NCBI RefSeq assembly: GCF_010998615.1
Contig: NZ_JAAEAH010000050.1
Coordinates: 1 to 64,000, forward strand
Direction: 5' to 3'
Origin: Myxococcus sp. CA023
GTDB taxonomy: Bacteria > Myxococcota > Myxococcia > Myxococcales > Myxococcaceae
DNA length: 64,000 nucleotides
Both the position numbers and the translations under genes were made by a program. Numbering within the stretch: position 1 is the first letter of the stretch; each line of letters opens with the position of its first letter. The notes under the pieces are model-generated. The model saw nothing but the letters and a program-made list of their open reading frames with translations, had not been told where the DNA came from and did no database searches. This document shows positions 1-9,319 of the stretch, piece after piece.

Positions 1-60
1 GGGGATAACTCGCTGTCTCCGCTGGAGGAGGCCGCGCCCCAGGTGGCGTCCGTTCGCTGA
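1..60 (+). CDS. C-terminal end of an unidentified protein (partial)
   Basis: Frame 1 is open from the first base to a TGA at 58-60 and encodes 19 residues ending in PQVASVR. The codons are G/C-rich at third positions, as in real genes here. The rest of the gene lies outside the window, so no function can be given. It would be transcribed in the same direction as argE, 74 bases downstream. Confidence 0.5.
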   Translation, partial: GDNSLSPLEEAAPQVASVR

Positions 61-134
61 GTAGACACGGGGGAGGGAAGGGCCTTCCGGGGGCTGGCGT
101 GCCGTGGCATGACCTGTCCCCGGAGGTCTTACCC

Positions 135-1277
135 ATGAGTGACACGCTGCCCGCGCTGCGGGCCACCCTGACGGAGTTGGTGGCGATGGACACCACGTCC
201 TTCCGCCCCAACGTTCCGCTCATCGACTACGCGCAGGCGCGCCTGGAGGCCGCGGGCTTCAGCGCGGAGCGCCAGAAGTTCCTGGACGACGCGGGCGTGG
301 AGAAGGTGAACCTCGTCGCGGTGAAGGGCGGTTCCGGCTCCGGCCGCGCCGCGCTGGCCCTGGTGGGGCACTCCGACTGCGTGCCGTACGACGCGGCCTG
401 GACGGACGCGCTGCGGCTGACGGAGAAGGACGGGCGGCTCTACGCGCGCGGCGCGTGTGACACGAAGGGCTTCATCGCCTGCGCGCTGCACGCGGCGTTG
501 AACGCCGAGCAGTTGACGGCCCCGCTGATGGTGGTCCTCACCGCGGACGAGGAAGTCGGCCTGACGGGCGCGAAGAAGCTGGTGGAGGCGGGACTGGGCC
601 GCGCGCGGCACGCGATTGTCGGCGAGCCCACGCGCCTCATTCCGGTGCGCGCCAACAAGGGCTACTGCCTGGCGGAGGTGGAGGTGCGGGGGAAGGAAGG
701 GCACAGCGCGTACCCGGACTCGGGCGCGTCGGCCATCTTCCGCGCGGGCCGCTTCCTCCAGCGCCTGGAGCACCTGGCGCTGACGGTGCTGCGCGAGGAC
801 CTCGACGAGGGCTTCCAGCCGCCCTTCACCACCGTGAACGTGGGCGTCATCCAGGGCGGCAAGGCGAAGAACGTCATCCCCGGCGCCTGCCGCTTCGTCG
901 TGGAGTGGCGGCCCATTCCCGGGCAGCCGCCGGAGCGCGTGTCTCAGCTGCTGGAGACCATCCGCCAAGAGTTGGTGCGGGATGAGCCCGCCTTCGAGGC
1001 GCAGATTCGCGTGGTGCGCACGGACCGGGGTGTGAATACGCGGGCGGACGCGGAGGTGGTGCGCTTCCTCGCGGAGGCCAGCGGCAACGCGCCGGAGACG
1101 GTGTCCTTCGGAACGGAGGCGCCGCAGATGACGGAGCTGGGCGCGGAGGCGGTGGTGTTCGGCCCCGGCGACATCCGCGTGGCGCACCAGACGGGCGAAT
1201 ACGTGCCCGTGGAAGACCTGGTGCGCTGCGAGGCCGTCCTGGCTCGCGCCGTGGCCCACTTCTGCGGCGGGCGCTGA
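135..1277 (+). CDS. argE: Acetylornithine deacetylase (M20 metallopeptidase family)
   Basis: This 380-residue protein matches the M20 di-zinc hydrolase family. It would remove acetyl from N2-acetylornithine to give ornithine in cytoplasmic arginine synthesis. Visible motifs are GHSDCVPYD (first metal histidine and aspartate), RGACDTKG (bridging aspartate), ADEEVG (catalytic and metal glutamates) and GKEGHSAYP in the dimerisation domain. The ATG at 135 is chosen because GGAGG lies about 10 bases before it; an in-frame GTG at 99 lacks such a site. The length is normal for ArgE. Succinyl-diaminopimelate desuccinylase (DapE) is the main alternative in the family, but the ANKGYCLAEV and GTEAPQM segments fit ArgE better. 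Confidence 0.85.
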   Translation: MSDTLPALRATLTELVAMDTTSFRPNVPLIDYAQARLEAAGFSAERQKFLDDAGVEKVNLVAVKGGSGSGRAALALVGHSDCVPYDAAWTDALRLTEKDGRLYARGACDTKGFIACALHAALNAEQLTAPLMVVLTADEEVGLTGAKKLVEAGLGRARHAIVGEPTRLIPVRANKGYCLAEVEVRGKEGHSAYPDSGASAIFRAGRFLQRLEHLALTVLREDLDEGFQPPFTTVNVGVIQGGKAKNVIPGACRFVVEWRPIPGQPPERVSQLLETIRQELVRDEPAFEAQIRVVRTDRGVNTRADAEVVRFLAEASGNAPETVSFGTEAPQMTELGAEAVVFGPGDIRVAHQTGEYVPVEDLVRCEAVLARAVAHFCGGR

Positions 1278-1323
1278 GTCTGAGTGACTGCGCTTGGGCG
1301 GAAGCACACGCCTCAGCGCACGG

Positions 1324-1349
1324 CCTCGGCGGCGGAACGGCCGCCGAGG
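1324..1349. terminator. Hairpin between convergent argE and mfd, probable bidirectional terminator
   Basis: CCTCGGCGGC at 1324-1333 is perfectly complementary to GCCGCCGAGG at 1340-1349, with a six-base loop. It lies in the 79-base gap between the stop codons of two converging genes, where a shared terminator is expected. There is no T-run on either side, so this is not a classic intrinsic terminator; GC-rich Myxococcus genes often lack one. Confidence 0.6.
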
Positions 1350-1356
1350 TCCGCGC

Positions 1357-4300
1357 CTACGCCTGCGGCAGCGCGCAGTGGCTCAAATCCCTCAGCACCT
1401 TCTTGGCCTCGGCGATGAGGTCATGGCCACTGGCGCCCTGTGGCGCGCGGGCGATGAGCTTCATGTCCGGGGTGAGGCGGTAGACGCCCTTGGAGCGCTG
1501 CACCAGCCCCGCCACCTTGGGGCCATCCAGCAGCGCGTCCGCGCCCAGCGTCACCACCAGCCGGGTGGTGCCCACCTCCAGCCCGCGCAGGCGCAGGTCG
1601 CGCATGTCGATTTTCAGCAGCGTCAGCTCGGACAGGTGGTCCACCTCGTCCGGGGCTTCGCCGTACCGGTCCACCAGCTCGGCGCGCAAGTCAGTGACTT
1701 CGTCCGGGTGGCTGGCCTGGCTGAAGCGCTTGTAGAAGACGAGCCGCTGGTGGACGTCGCTGACGTAGTCGTCCGGGATGAGCGCCGGCATGGGCAGCGT
1801 GACGTCCGGCTCGATTTGCACCTTGGGCGGCTGGCCCTGCATCTCCGCGACGGCTTCCTCCAGGAGCTGCGCGTACATGTCGAAACCAATCTCGGCGATG
1901 GCGCCCGACTGCTTGTCGCCCAGCAGGTTGCCCGCGCCACGAATCTCCAGGTCATGACTGGCGATGGAGAAGCCCGCGCCCAGCTCGGTGAAGTTCTGGA
2001 GCACCTCCAGGCGCCGCTGCGCGTCCTTCGTCACCGCGCGCCGCGACGGCACCAGCAGGTACGCATACGCGCGCTCCTTGGACCGGCCCACGCGGCCACG
2101 GAGCTGGTAGAGCTGCGCCAGGCCGAACTGGTCCGCCCGGTTCACAATCATCGTGTTGGCGCTGGAGATGTCGATGCCACTCTCGATGATGCTGGTGCAA
2201 AGCAGCACCTGGTACTTCTTCTCCGTGAAGGCGAGCATCACCTTCTCCAGCTGCCCTTCGCCCATCTGCCCGTGCGCCACGCCGATGCTGACCTGGGGAA
2301 CCAGCGCGCGCAGCTGCGTCTCGATGGAGGGCAGCGACTCCACGCGGTTGTGGACGAAGAACACCTGTCCGCCGCGCGCCACCTCGCGCTCAATCGCCTC
2401 CTTCACCAACGTGTCCTCGTACTTCATCACGAAGGTGCGGATGGCCCGGCGGTCCTGCGGCGGCGTGGCGATGATGCTCATGTCGCGCACGCCCGACATG
2501 CTCATGTGCAGCGTGCGGGGAATGGGCGTGGCCGTCAGCGTGAGCACGTCAATCTGGGAGCGCCACTTCTTCAGCGACTCCTTCTGCTTCACGCCGAAGC
2601 GCTGCTCCTCGTCGACAATCATCAGGCCCAGTTCCTTGAAGGCCACCTCGCCGCCCAGCAGCTTGTGCGTGCCGATGAGGATGTCGACCTTGCCCTCCTT
2701 GGCGCGCTTGAGGATTTCCCGCACCTCCGGCGCCTTCTTCATCCCGGAGATGACCTCCACCGTGACGGGGTAGTCCGCGAAGCGCTTCTTGAAGGACAGG
2801 AAGTGCTGCTGCGCCAGCACCGTGGTGGGCACCAGCACCGCCACCTGCTTGCGGTCCAGCGCGGCCTTGAAGGCGGCCCGCATGGCCACCTCCGTCTTGC
2901 CGTAGCCGACGTCGCCGCAGACGAGCCGGTCCATGGGCTCCGGCTTCTGCATGTCCGCCAGCACGTCCTCAATCGCCTTGGCCTGGTCCGGCGTCTCCTC
3001 GAACTCGAAGTCCGCTTCGAACTGGGCGAAGTACCGGTCCGGCGCGCTGAAGGCATGGCCGGGGTGCGCCTTGCGCGCGGCGGCAATCTGGAGGAGCTCC
3101 GCCGCCATCTTGAGCAGCTGCTCCTTGACGCGCTTCTTCGTCTTCTCCCAACTCGTGGTGCCCAGCTTGTCCAGCTGCACCTGCGTGGGGTCGCCGCCGG
3201 AGAACTTCTGGATGAGCCGCATGCGGCCCACCGGCAGGTAGATTTTGTCCCGGCCCGCGTACTCCAGGACGAGGAAGTCTCCGGGCACGCCGTTGACCTC
3301 CATCTTCGTCAGGCCCGAATAACGGCCGATACCGAAGTCGGTATGGACGATGAGGTCGCCTTCCTTCAGGTCTCCGAAGCCGGAGCCGAACGCGTCCAGC
3401 TTCTTGCTGCGCTTGGGACGCCGGCGCGCGCGCGCGCCGAAAATCTCCTCGTCCGCCAGCACCGCGAGCCCGCCCGGCCCATCCACGAAGCCGTGGCTCA
3501 CCTCGCCCGTGAAGAGGTGCGCGCGGATGGACGGCTCGTACAGCGCCACAGCGTCTTCCAGTGGCTCCGTGTGGACCTTCACCATCACGTTGCGGTCCAT
3601 CAGCAGCCGCTTCAGCCGGTCCGCCTGGCTCAGCGTGCCGCACGCCACCACGCAGGCCACGCGCAGCTCGCGCCAGCGCTCCAGCCGCTCCACCAGCGGG
3701 GACAGCGCGCCCTCTTCACCGTGGTGCGCCAGGATGGCCTCGCGCAGGTCCTGGGTGCCGCCGAAGCTGAAGTGCACCGGCGGGCGCTCTGTCTGCACCA
3801 GCGACAGACCACCGCCCTCCAGCACGCGGAAGGACTGCATCCGCTGGTTCACGTCCTCACGGGAGAGGAAGTGCTCCAGCGGCGGACAGATGAGCTCCTG
3901 CCGGGCCTCGGCCGCGCTGTGCGAACGCTCCAGTTCCTCCCACAGCGTGTCCGCCGCGCGGTCCTGGCCCACCGGGTCGTCCAGGTAGATGACGGGCGCC
4001 TCGGGGCTCCAGTCGCGCAGGAAGTCGAACACCGTGGACAGCCCGCCCTCGAAGAAGCCGGGCAGCAGGCCCTCCATCCCGAAGCCGGGCAGGCCTTCGC
4101 GCAGGGCGTCCAACTGCTCGCGCAGCTTGATGGTGGGCAGGTTGATGCGGTCGGCCACCGCGCGGGCGGCGGACTCGGCGCGCGGGCGCGTCTCGTCGGT
4201 GAGCAGCACCTCGCGCGCGGGGACCAGGTCCACTTCCTTCATCGCGTCCACCGTGCGCTGGGACTGCGGGTCGAAGGCGCGGATGGACTCGATGGTGTCG

Positions 4301-4923
4301 CCGAAGAACTCCAGGCGGACGGGCTTGTCGTAGAGGGGGCTGAAGACGTCCAGCAGGTCGCCGCGCACGCTGAACGTGCCCACGTCCTCCACCAAGGGGC
4401 TGTTCTGGTAGCCCATGCGCACCAGCCGGCGCGCCAGCGAGTCCCGGTCGAAGTCCTGCCCCACGGCCACCCGCGCGGCCAGCGCGCGCATCACCGACAG
4501 CGGCAGCACCTTGCGGTGCAGGGCGCGCACCGACAACACGAGTGCGGGGAAGCGCGTGCCCTGCCCCAGGTGGAAGAGGGCGCCCAGCCGCTCCGTGACG
4601 GCCGCCGCGTCGGGAGACACCTCGTCGTAGGGCAGCACCTCGTCCGCGGGCATCCGCAGCACGCGCGGCGCCAGCAGGCTGCCCTGGCCGCCCAGGAAGA
4701 AGGACAGGTCGGCGGCGAGCGCGTCGGCGGCTTCTTCGTCGACCGCCACGCAGACCAGCGGCGCGCTCAGCGCGCCATGCAGGCGGGCGAGCACATGCCC
4801 GCGCGCGGCCCCCTTGAGTCCTTGCGTCCGGACGCGCTGCCCCGTCCGAAGTCCGTCAACCGCCTGGGCGAAGGGGTCGCCCGCCGTGCCGCCGTCCTGC
4901 GTCTGTGTGAAGGAAGTGTCCAT
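1357..4923 (-). CDS. mfd: Transcription-repair coupling factor Mfd
   Basis: This 1188-residue protein has the full Mfd layout. A UvrB-like N-terminal module is followed by a CarD-like RNA polymerase interaction domain (GDLIVHTDFGIGRYSG). Next comes an SF2 translocase with Walker A GDVGYGKTEVAM (lysine about residue 676), the DEEQ box in IVDEEQRFGVKQ, LTATPIPRTLHM and QLRGRVGRS, and last the C-terminal D7/TRCF domain. Mfd binds stalled RNA polymerase, pushes it off DNA and recruits UvrA to the lesion. The ATG at 4923 starts MDTSFTQTQDGG. The gene converges on argE and diverges from the histidine kinase at 5093. Length and motif set are typical, so the call is firm. Confidence 0.97.
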   Translation of the reverse strand: MDTSFTQTQDGGTAGDPFAQAVDGLRTGQRVRTQGLKGAARGHVLARLHGALSAPLVCVAVDEEAADALAADLSFFLGGQGSLLAPRVLRMPADEVLPYDEVSPDAAAVTERLGALFHLGQGTRFPALVLSVRALHRKVLPLSVMRALAARVAVGQDFDRDSLARRLVRMGYQNSPLVEDVGTFSVRGDLLDVFSPLYDKPVRLEFFGDTIESIRAFDPQSQRTVDAMKEVDLVPAREVLLTDETRPRAESAARAVADRINLPTIKLREQLDALREGLPGFGMEGLLPGFFEGGLSTVFDFLRDWSPEAPVIYLDDPVGQDRAADTLWEELERSHSAAEARQELICPPLEHFLSREDVNQRMQSFRVLEGGGLSLVQTERPPVHFSFGGTQDLREAILAHHGEEGALSPLVERLERWRELRVACVVACGTLSQADRLKRLLMDRNVMVKVHTEPLEDAVALYEPSIRAHLFTGEVSHGFVDGPGGLAVLADEEIFGARARRRPKRSKKLDAFGSGFGDLKEGDLIVHTDFGIGRYSGLTKMEVNGVPGDFLVLEYAGRDKIYLPVGRMRLIQKFSGGDPTQVQLDKLGTTSWEKTKKRVKEQLLKMAAELLQIAAARKAHPGHAFSAPDRYFAQFEADFEFEETPDQAKAIEDVLADMQKPEPMDRLVCGDVGYGKTEVAMRAAFKAALDRKQVAVLVPTTVLAQQHFLSFKKRFADYPVTVEVISGMKKAPEVREILKRAKEGKVDILIGTHKLLGGEVAFKELGLMIVDEEQRFGVKQKESLKKWRSQIDVLTLTATPIPRTLHMSMSGVRDMSIIATPPQDRRAIRTFVMKYEDTLVKEAIEREVARGGQVFFVHNRVESLPSIETQLRALVPQVSIGVAHGQMGEGQLEKVMLAFTEKKYQVLLCTSIIESGIDISSANTMIVNRADQFGLAQLYQLRGRVGRSKERAYAYLLVPSRRAVTKDAQRRLEVLQNFTELGAGFSIASHDLEIRGAGNLLGDKQSGAIAEIGFDMYAQLLEEAVAEMQGQPPKVQIEPDVTLPMPALIPDDYVSDVHQRLVFYKRFSQASHPDEVTDLRAELVDRYGEAPDEVDHLSELTLLKIDMRDLRLRGLEVGTTRLVVTLGADALLDGPKVAGLVQRSKGVYRLTPDMKLIARAPQGASGHDLIAEAKKVLRDLSHCALPQA

Positions 4924-5092
4924 GAGTGGACCCTGAGGGCCCCAGGGTAATTAGGAGTCTCACCCTGTCAGGTCAACGACGGAGCGCCTCGGCTGTCGAG
5001 CGAAACAGGAGAAATCGGAAGCTCTGGTTAGCTCGGGCACTGTTCAGCCACCCCGGGGACCGGTTGGCCCCACCCCCAGCTGCGGGGTTAGG

Positions 5093-6634
5093 GTGGCTCA
5101 CAACGGCAGCATCGGGGGCCACGCCGACATGTCATCTGGCCGTGGAATCAACAGGTGCCTGGGCACCGAAGGGGACGAACCTCTTTCCGAGGCGGTGGTC
5201 GTCTTGCGGAGCGTGCGCTCCGCGGTCGGCGGCATCGTCGACTTCGAGTGTGTCTCCGCCAACGTGCAGGCGGAGCGCTGGCTCGGCGGAGAAGAGGGCA
5301 GCCTGGTGCACAACGGGCTGCTGGAGGAAGCGCCGTGGGCGTGGGACGGCGGCCTCTTCAGTGCGTGTGTCCGCGCGGTGACACGCCGCGCGCCAGAAAT
5401 CGCGCGGGTGTCCCGGCAGTCGCCCATGGGCACCGTGTGGCTCCAGGCGCGCGTCTCACCGCATGACGACGGCGTGGTGCTCTTCCTGGAGGACCTCACC
5501 GAGCGCATGGCCGCGGAAGAAGCCCTGCGGCGCGACCATGACCTGCTGCACGCCGTCATCGAGAGCGCCACTGACGCCATCTACGTGAAGGACGTGTCGG
5601 GCCGGTACATCCTCATCAATCCCGCCACCGCGAGCGCCTTCCACCGGGCTCCGCGCGACATCCTCGGCCGCACGGACGCTGAGTTGCTGGGCGCCGACCG
5701 GGCCGCGCCGACGCTGGCGCACGACCGCGAGGTGATGAGCTCCGGACAGACGGCCACGTACGAAGGGGCGGAAGGTGGCCCGGGGACGGACCGAATCTGG
5801 CACACGACGAAGGGCGTGCTTCGCCGCGGAGACGGCACCGTGTACGGCCTGTTCGCCATCTGCCGGGACGTCACCGCGCGGCGCCGCCAGGAGCTGGAGC
5901 GCGAAGAGGAGGCGCGCTTCCAGGAGCGCTTCATCGGCGTGCTGGGCCACGACCTGGGCAATCCACTGGCCGCGGTGCGGCTGTCCTCCGCGGCCCTCCT
6001 GGTCCGGGACACGCTGCCCCCAGATGTCCGGCGCGTGGTGGCCCGCATCGACGGGAGCGCCGAGCGGATGGCGCGGCTGGTGAAACAGTTGCTCGACTTC
6101 ACGCGCGCCCGCATGGCCGGCGGCATCCCGCTGCGTCCCCACGAGGTGTCCATGGAGGACGTGTGCCGGCGCATCATCTCCGAGCTGGAGCCCGCGCATC
6201 CGGAGTGCGGTGTCTGCCTGGAGGTGGACGGCGAATCACGCGGCGTCTGGGACGAGGAGCGCCTGGGGCAGGTGCTGTCGAACCTGCTGGGCAACGCGCT
6301 TCAACACAGTCCGGAGGGGAGCTCGGTGCGGGTGCGGCTGGCGGCGAAGGACTCGCTCTTCCAGCGCGTGGAGGTCCACAACGGTGGGCCGCCCATCCCC
6401 GAGTCGTTGCGCCCGCGGCTCTTCTCGCCGTTCCACGGGGTGCCCCCCGAGCCGGGTCAGCCGAAGCCGAAGCACCAGGGCCTGGGGTTGGGGCTCTACA
6501 TCGTGTCGCAAATCGTGACGGCGCACGGAGGCTGGCTGGACGTGGCGTCGTCGGCGGACACGGGGACCTGCTTCTCGGTGACGCTGCCTCGCGTCACCCG
6601 GCCGCTGGGTGGGCCGCCAGGCAAGACTGCCTGA
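5093..6634 (+). CDS. PAS-domain sensor histidine kinase
   Basis: This 513-residue soluble kinase has no membrane segments. A degenerate N-terminal sensory region (about 25-140) is followed by a PAS domain (about 145-270, starting HAVIESATDAIYVKDVSGRY and ending in FAICRDVTARRR). The HisKA box is GHDLGNPLAAVRLS with phospho-acceptor H286. The HATPase_c domain carries the N-box NLLGNALQHS and the G-box GLGLGLYIVSQIV. Two starts are possible: GTG at 5093 or ATG at 5129, which would shorten it by 12 residues. No response regulator is adjacent, so it is an orphan kinase, as is common in Myxococcus. It is divergent from mfd and convergent with the small gene at 6656. The signal it senses cannot be inferred. 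Confidence 0.9.
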   Translation: MAHNGSIGGHADMSSGRGINRCLGTEGDEPLSEAVVVLRSVRSAVGGIVDFECVSANVQAERWLGGEEGSLVHNGLLEEAPWAWDGGLFSACVRAVTRRAPEIARVSRQSPMGTVWLQARVSPHDDGVVLFLEDLTERMAAEEALRRDHDLLHAVIESATDAIYVKDVSGRYILINPATASAFHRAPRDILGRTDAELLGADRAAPTLAHDREVMSSGQTATYEGAEGGPGTDRIWHTTKGVLRRGDGTVYGLFAICRDVTARRRQELEREEEARFQERFIGVLGHDLGNPLAAVRLSSAALLVRDTLPPDVRRVVARIDGSAERMARLVKQLLDFTRARMAGGIPLRPHEVSMEDVCRRIISELEPAHPECGVCLEVDGESRGVWDEERLGQVLSNLLGNALQHSPEGSSVRVRLAAKDSLFQRVEVHNGGPPIPESLRPRLFSPFHGVPPEPGQPKPKHQGLGLGLYIVSQIVTAHGGWLDVASSADTGTCFSVTLPRVTRPLGGPPGKTA

Positions 6635-6655
6635 GGCCCGGCCCGTGGCCTGCTG

Positions 6656-6979
6656 CTAGCGCTGGCCGAACTTCACGGCGGCCTGCAGGCGGATGACGTC
6701 CGTCAGCGCGCCCGGGTCCACCAGCTCCATCGCGGCCTGCTGGGACAGGCCGGCGTAGCGGCGCTTGCGGTACTCCTCCTCGTCCTCCTCACCGCCCTTG
6801 CCACCCTTGTCGCCCTTGTCGTCACCGCCGCCCTTGCCGTCATCCGGGCGGAGGGACAGCGACTGCGCCGGGGACAACCCCTTCTCGATGTGCACCGACG
6901 AGAGCGCGTCTGCGCGCAGGGAGGTGAACAGGCTGGCCATGGAGAGGCAGAAGACGACGGCGACGGCGAGGTTCTTCAT
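6656..6979 (-). CDS. Small secreted, glycine/aspartate-rich protein of unknown function
   Basis: This 107-residue protein starts MKNLAVAVVFCLSMASLFTS, a good Sec signal peptide, with GGAG just upstream of the ATG. The centre (about 47-68) is a low-complexity run of Gly, Lys, Asp and Glu, and the C-terminal third (YAGLSQQAAMELVDPGALTDVIRLQAAV) looks helical. I recognise no family. It lies 51 bases after the cytochrome gene on the same strand and may be cotranscribed with it, which would place both in the periplasm. Confidence 0.7.
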   Translation of the reverse strand: MKNLAVAVVFCLSMASLFTSLRADALSSVHIEKGLSPAQSLSLRPDDGKGGGDDKGDKGGKGGEEDEEEYRKRRYAGLSQQAAMELVDPGALTDVIRLQAAVKFGQR

Positions 6980-7030
6980 GGGGGGGCTCCGTTTCGCTTG
7001 AGGGGATGACGCGCGGCTTCGAACGGAAAT

Positions 7031-7360
7031 TCAAGGGGCCGTCGGCGCCTTCATGGTGCGGATGTATCCCACCAGTGCGTCAATCTGCGCTGGGGTGAGC
7101 TTTTCCTTGAAGGGCTTCATCTTGCTGTTCCGCGGATCTCCGTCGGCAATCACCTTGCGGATGTCAGCGTCCGTCCGGGACTGCTGCCAAGCGGGCTGGC
7201 TCATGTCGCCGATGGACTCCTTCTGGCCCATCTTCGTCTGCGCCTTGCCGTCACCGCCGTGACACACGGTGCACTTCGCCTTCCACACGTCGGCCACGGC
7301 GTCCGCGTGGGCGCCGGTGGCTCCACCCAGGCTCAGGACCAGGACCAGTCGCTTCATCAT
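7031..7360 (-). CDS. Periplasmic class I c-type cytochrome
   Basis: The protein has about 109 residues with a signal peptide (MMKRLVLVLSLGGATGAHA) and one haem-binding CTVCH motif soon after it. The likely axial methionine is in NSKMKPFKEKL, and the C-terminal helix ALVGYIRTMKAP is typical of mono-haem cytochromes. It would carry electrons in the periplasm; the partner is unknown. The reading frame stays open upstream to 7417, but the MM start at 7360 directly precedes the signal peptide and has a GAGGAG-type site. It follows the minor pilin operon on the same strand with about 107 bases between, so it is probably a separate unit. Confidence 0.85.
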   Translation of the reverse strand: MMKRLVLVLSLGGATGAHADAVADVWKAKCTVCHGGDGKAQTKMGQKESIGDMSQPAWQQSRTDADIRKVIADGDPRNSKMKPFKEKLTPAQIDALVGYIRTMKAPTAP

Positions 7361-7467
7361 CGTCGGGGGGCTCCTCGCGGACGGCACGCCGGGCCTTGTG
7401 CCCGGGCCCCCGAGCATACGCCGAAGCGGCCCGTTCGCACGCGCGACGGCGGCGGTGCGGATGCCGC

Positions 7468-8112
7468 CTACTGGCAGCCTGGCGTGGAGGCGTGCTTGTC
7501 ACAATCCACGGGGCGTACGGCCGCCGTCAGGCCATCCGCCTGGAAGACCAGCTCCGGTTTCCAGTCCGGCGATTCGAGCGTTCCCCCGTTGCGCAGGAGG
7601 ACGAGCCGCTCCGTCGTGGGCAGCAGGGCGTTCTGTTCGCACACCCTTCCGCCGGGCGCCGGCGGGGCCACGACGGGCGCGCCGGCGCCGGGGTTGCCCA
7701 GCCAGCACAGGCCCACCAGCAGGTCCACGTCGAGCTTCGGCGGGATGACCAGTTCCGGCCCCAGCTCCGGGCATTCGCAGCCGCCCACGCCGCAGGCGTT
7801 CTCCTGGCACGCGGGCATGGGACACACCGTGCCCCAGGCATCACTGCATGCCAGTGCCTCCCAGCGCATGCGTGTCACCTGGATGCCCTGCTCATCCGTG
7901 ACGCGCGTGCCCAGCCGCACGGGCTGGTGGGTCGCGCGTGCTTTCTGACGGGCCTCCTGCATCATCAGTACCAACTCGCGCTGCGCGGCGCTGAGGCGCT
8001 GGCGCTCCGTCATGCCCTGGAAGCTGGACACGGAGAGGGTGGTGAAGATGCCAACCAGGGCCACCACGACCATCACCTCCAGCAGCGTCATGCCTCGGTT
8101 GCGTGGCCGCAT
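7468..8112 (-). CDS. Minor pseudopilin, FimU/GspH type
   Basis: This 214-residue protein starts with a type III prepilin signal: MRPRNRG is followed by the hydrophobic MTLLEVMVVVALVGIFTTL, with cleavage after Gly and Glu at +5. The segment after the helix (QRELVLMMQEARQKARATHQPV) is characteristic of GspH/FimT/FimU. The C-terminal part is cysteine-rich (ENACGVGGCECPEL). It is the last gene of the pilX-pilY1-pilV-pilW-fimU operon and starts two bases after the pilW stop. FimU-like pilins join the minor pilin complex that primes pilus assembly and sits at the tip. The ATG at 8112 is chosen because it gives the right leader length. Confidence 0.88.
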   Translation of the reverse strand: MRPRNRGMTLLEVMVVVALVGIFTTLSVSSFQGMTERQRLSAAQRELVLMMQEARQKARATHQPVRLGTRVTDEQGIQVTRMRWEALACSDAWGTVCPMPACQENACGVGGCECPELGPELVIPPKLDVDLLVGLCWLGNPGAGAPVVAPPAPGGRVCEQNALLPTTERLVLLRNGGTLESPDWKPELVFQADGLTAAVRPVDCDKHASTPGCQ

Positions 8113-8113
8113 G

Positions 8114-9319
8114 TCAGCCCCCCGTTCCCACGAACGCGAAGTTGCGAGGCGCCAGGCGGATGACGCTGTGCCGGCGCTTGTAGCCATCCCGGAGGTTGCC
8201 GTCGTCGTCTCGCGCTCCGGGCGCTTCGTTCCCCGTCAGCTCGGCGCGCTGCGAGCGCGCGGTGATGGACAGCTCCACCACGCGCATGTGGCGCATCAGC
8301 TCGTCACCCGCGCTGCCCGGGCCGCGGTCCGGTGGAACGGGCACGCCCGGGTCCCAGGCCCAGGAGATGTGCGCGGCGCAGGTGGCCTGGGTGCAGGTGG
8401 CCAGCGAGGGGCGCCCGGTCTCCGCGTCCGGGAAGAAGCGCACGGGGGCGCCGGGGAGCGCGTTGGGTGCATTCACGCCCAGCCGGACCTGCAACTGCTC
8501 GATGTCCTGGGACACCGCGGTGTAGCCCGCGGGCCCCGTGGGCCCATCCGCGTCCATCTCCAGCACGGGCGTGCCGCCGGGCCAGTTCACCCGGTAGCTG
8601 CGGCTGGTGAGCGGGAGCAGGTACATGCCCCCTTCGCGCGGTTCCCGTGTGCCAAGCCAGGGCGACTCGGGAAGCGTCACGGCATCGGGATGACAGTTGC
8701 CGTCGGCGGGCGCGGGCCGGCCTGGGATGGCGGGCGTCCACTCCACGCCTTCCGCCACGAGGTTCGTCACCTGTCCCACGCAGGCCCAGCCCCGCTCGTC
8801 TTCCGTGCCCGGGAACACGACGGCAATGACCGCATTGTCCAGGAAGGCGGGCGGCAGGCCTCCCACGCACAGCGTGTCCTCGAACCAGGCCGCGGTCGCC
8901 GGCAAGGGACACTGGTCCAGCAGCACCATTCGCGCCGGGTCCGTCTCCCAGACCTCCAGGGCATCCGACAGCAGCGCGGCGTTGGCGGGTGGGACGAAGG
9001 TGGCGTCATCCGGGAAGGTGGCCTGGGGCCGGGCCCACACGGCGTAGAACAGGTCCGCTTCGCCGGCGGGAATCCGGCCGCCGGTGAGGGAGACGCTGCC
9101 AATGCCCGCGCCCGCCCGTTGCACGCCGAACGCCATCAAGTCACGCGCGGCCCGGCCCTTGTTCTGCGTCTCCATGATGCGCTCTTCCAGCAGGCCCCGG
9201 CGCTGGAGATGGACGCTCACGCCAATGGCGGTGGCGATCACCACCATGGACATCGATGCGGCCACCATCAGCTCGATGAGCGTGAAGCCGTGCGGCGTCG
9301 TCGAACGAAGTCGCTTCAT
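8114..9319 (-). CDS. pilW: Minor pilin PilW family
   Basis: This 401-residue protein has the prepilin leader MKRLRSTTPHG followed by FTLIELMVAASMSMVVIATA (Glu at +5). The region after the helix (RRGLLEERIMETQNKGRAARDLMAFGVQRAGAG) is the usual start of PilW/GspJ-like pilins. The remainder is a large globular domain with several cysteines. The start codon overlaps the stop of pilV (ATGA), indicating translational coupling. PilW is part of the minor pilin complex with PilV, PilX and FimU that holds PilY1 at the pilus tip. Confidence 0.88.
   Translation of the reverse strand: MKRLRSTTPHGFTLIELMVAASMSMVVIATAIGVSVHLQRRGLLEERIMETQNKGRAARDLMAFGVQRAGAGIGSVSLTGGRIPAGEADLFYAVWARPQATFPDDATFVPPANAALLSDALEVWETDPARMVLLDQCPLPATAAWFEDTLCVGGLPPAFLDNAVIAVVFPGTEDERGWACVGQVTNLVAEGVEWTPAIPGRPAPADGNCHPDAVTLPESPWLGTREPREGGMYLLPLTSRSYRVNWPGGTPVLEMDADGPTGPAGYTAVSQDIEQLQVRLGVNAPNALPGAPVRFFPDAETGRPSLATCTQATCAAHISWAWDPGVPVPPDRGPGSAGDELMRHMRVVELSITARSQRAELTGNEAPGARDDDGNLRDGYKRRHSVIRLAPRNFAFVGTGG

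Noticed and set aside
1294-4950. A 1218-codon open frame on the plus strand opposite mfd
   Set aside because: It is very rich in Arg, His, Gln and Ala, has no domain pattern, and mirrors mfd codons on the other strand; mfd itself has all its motifs.
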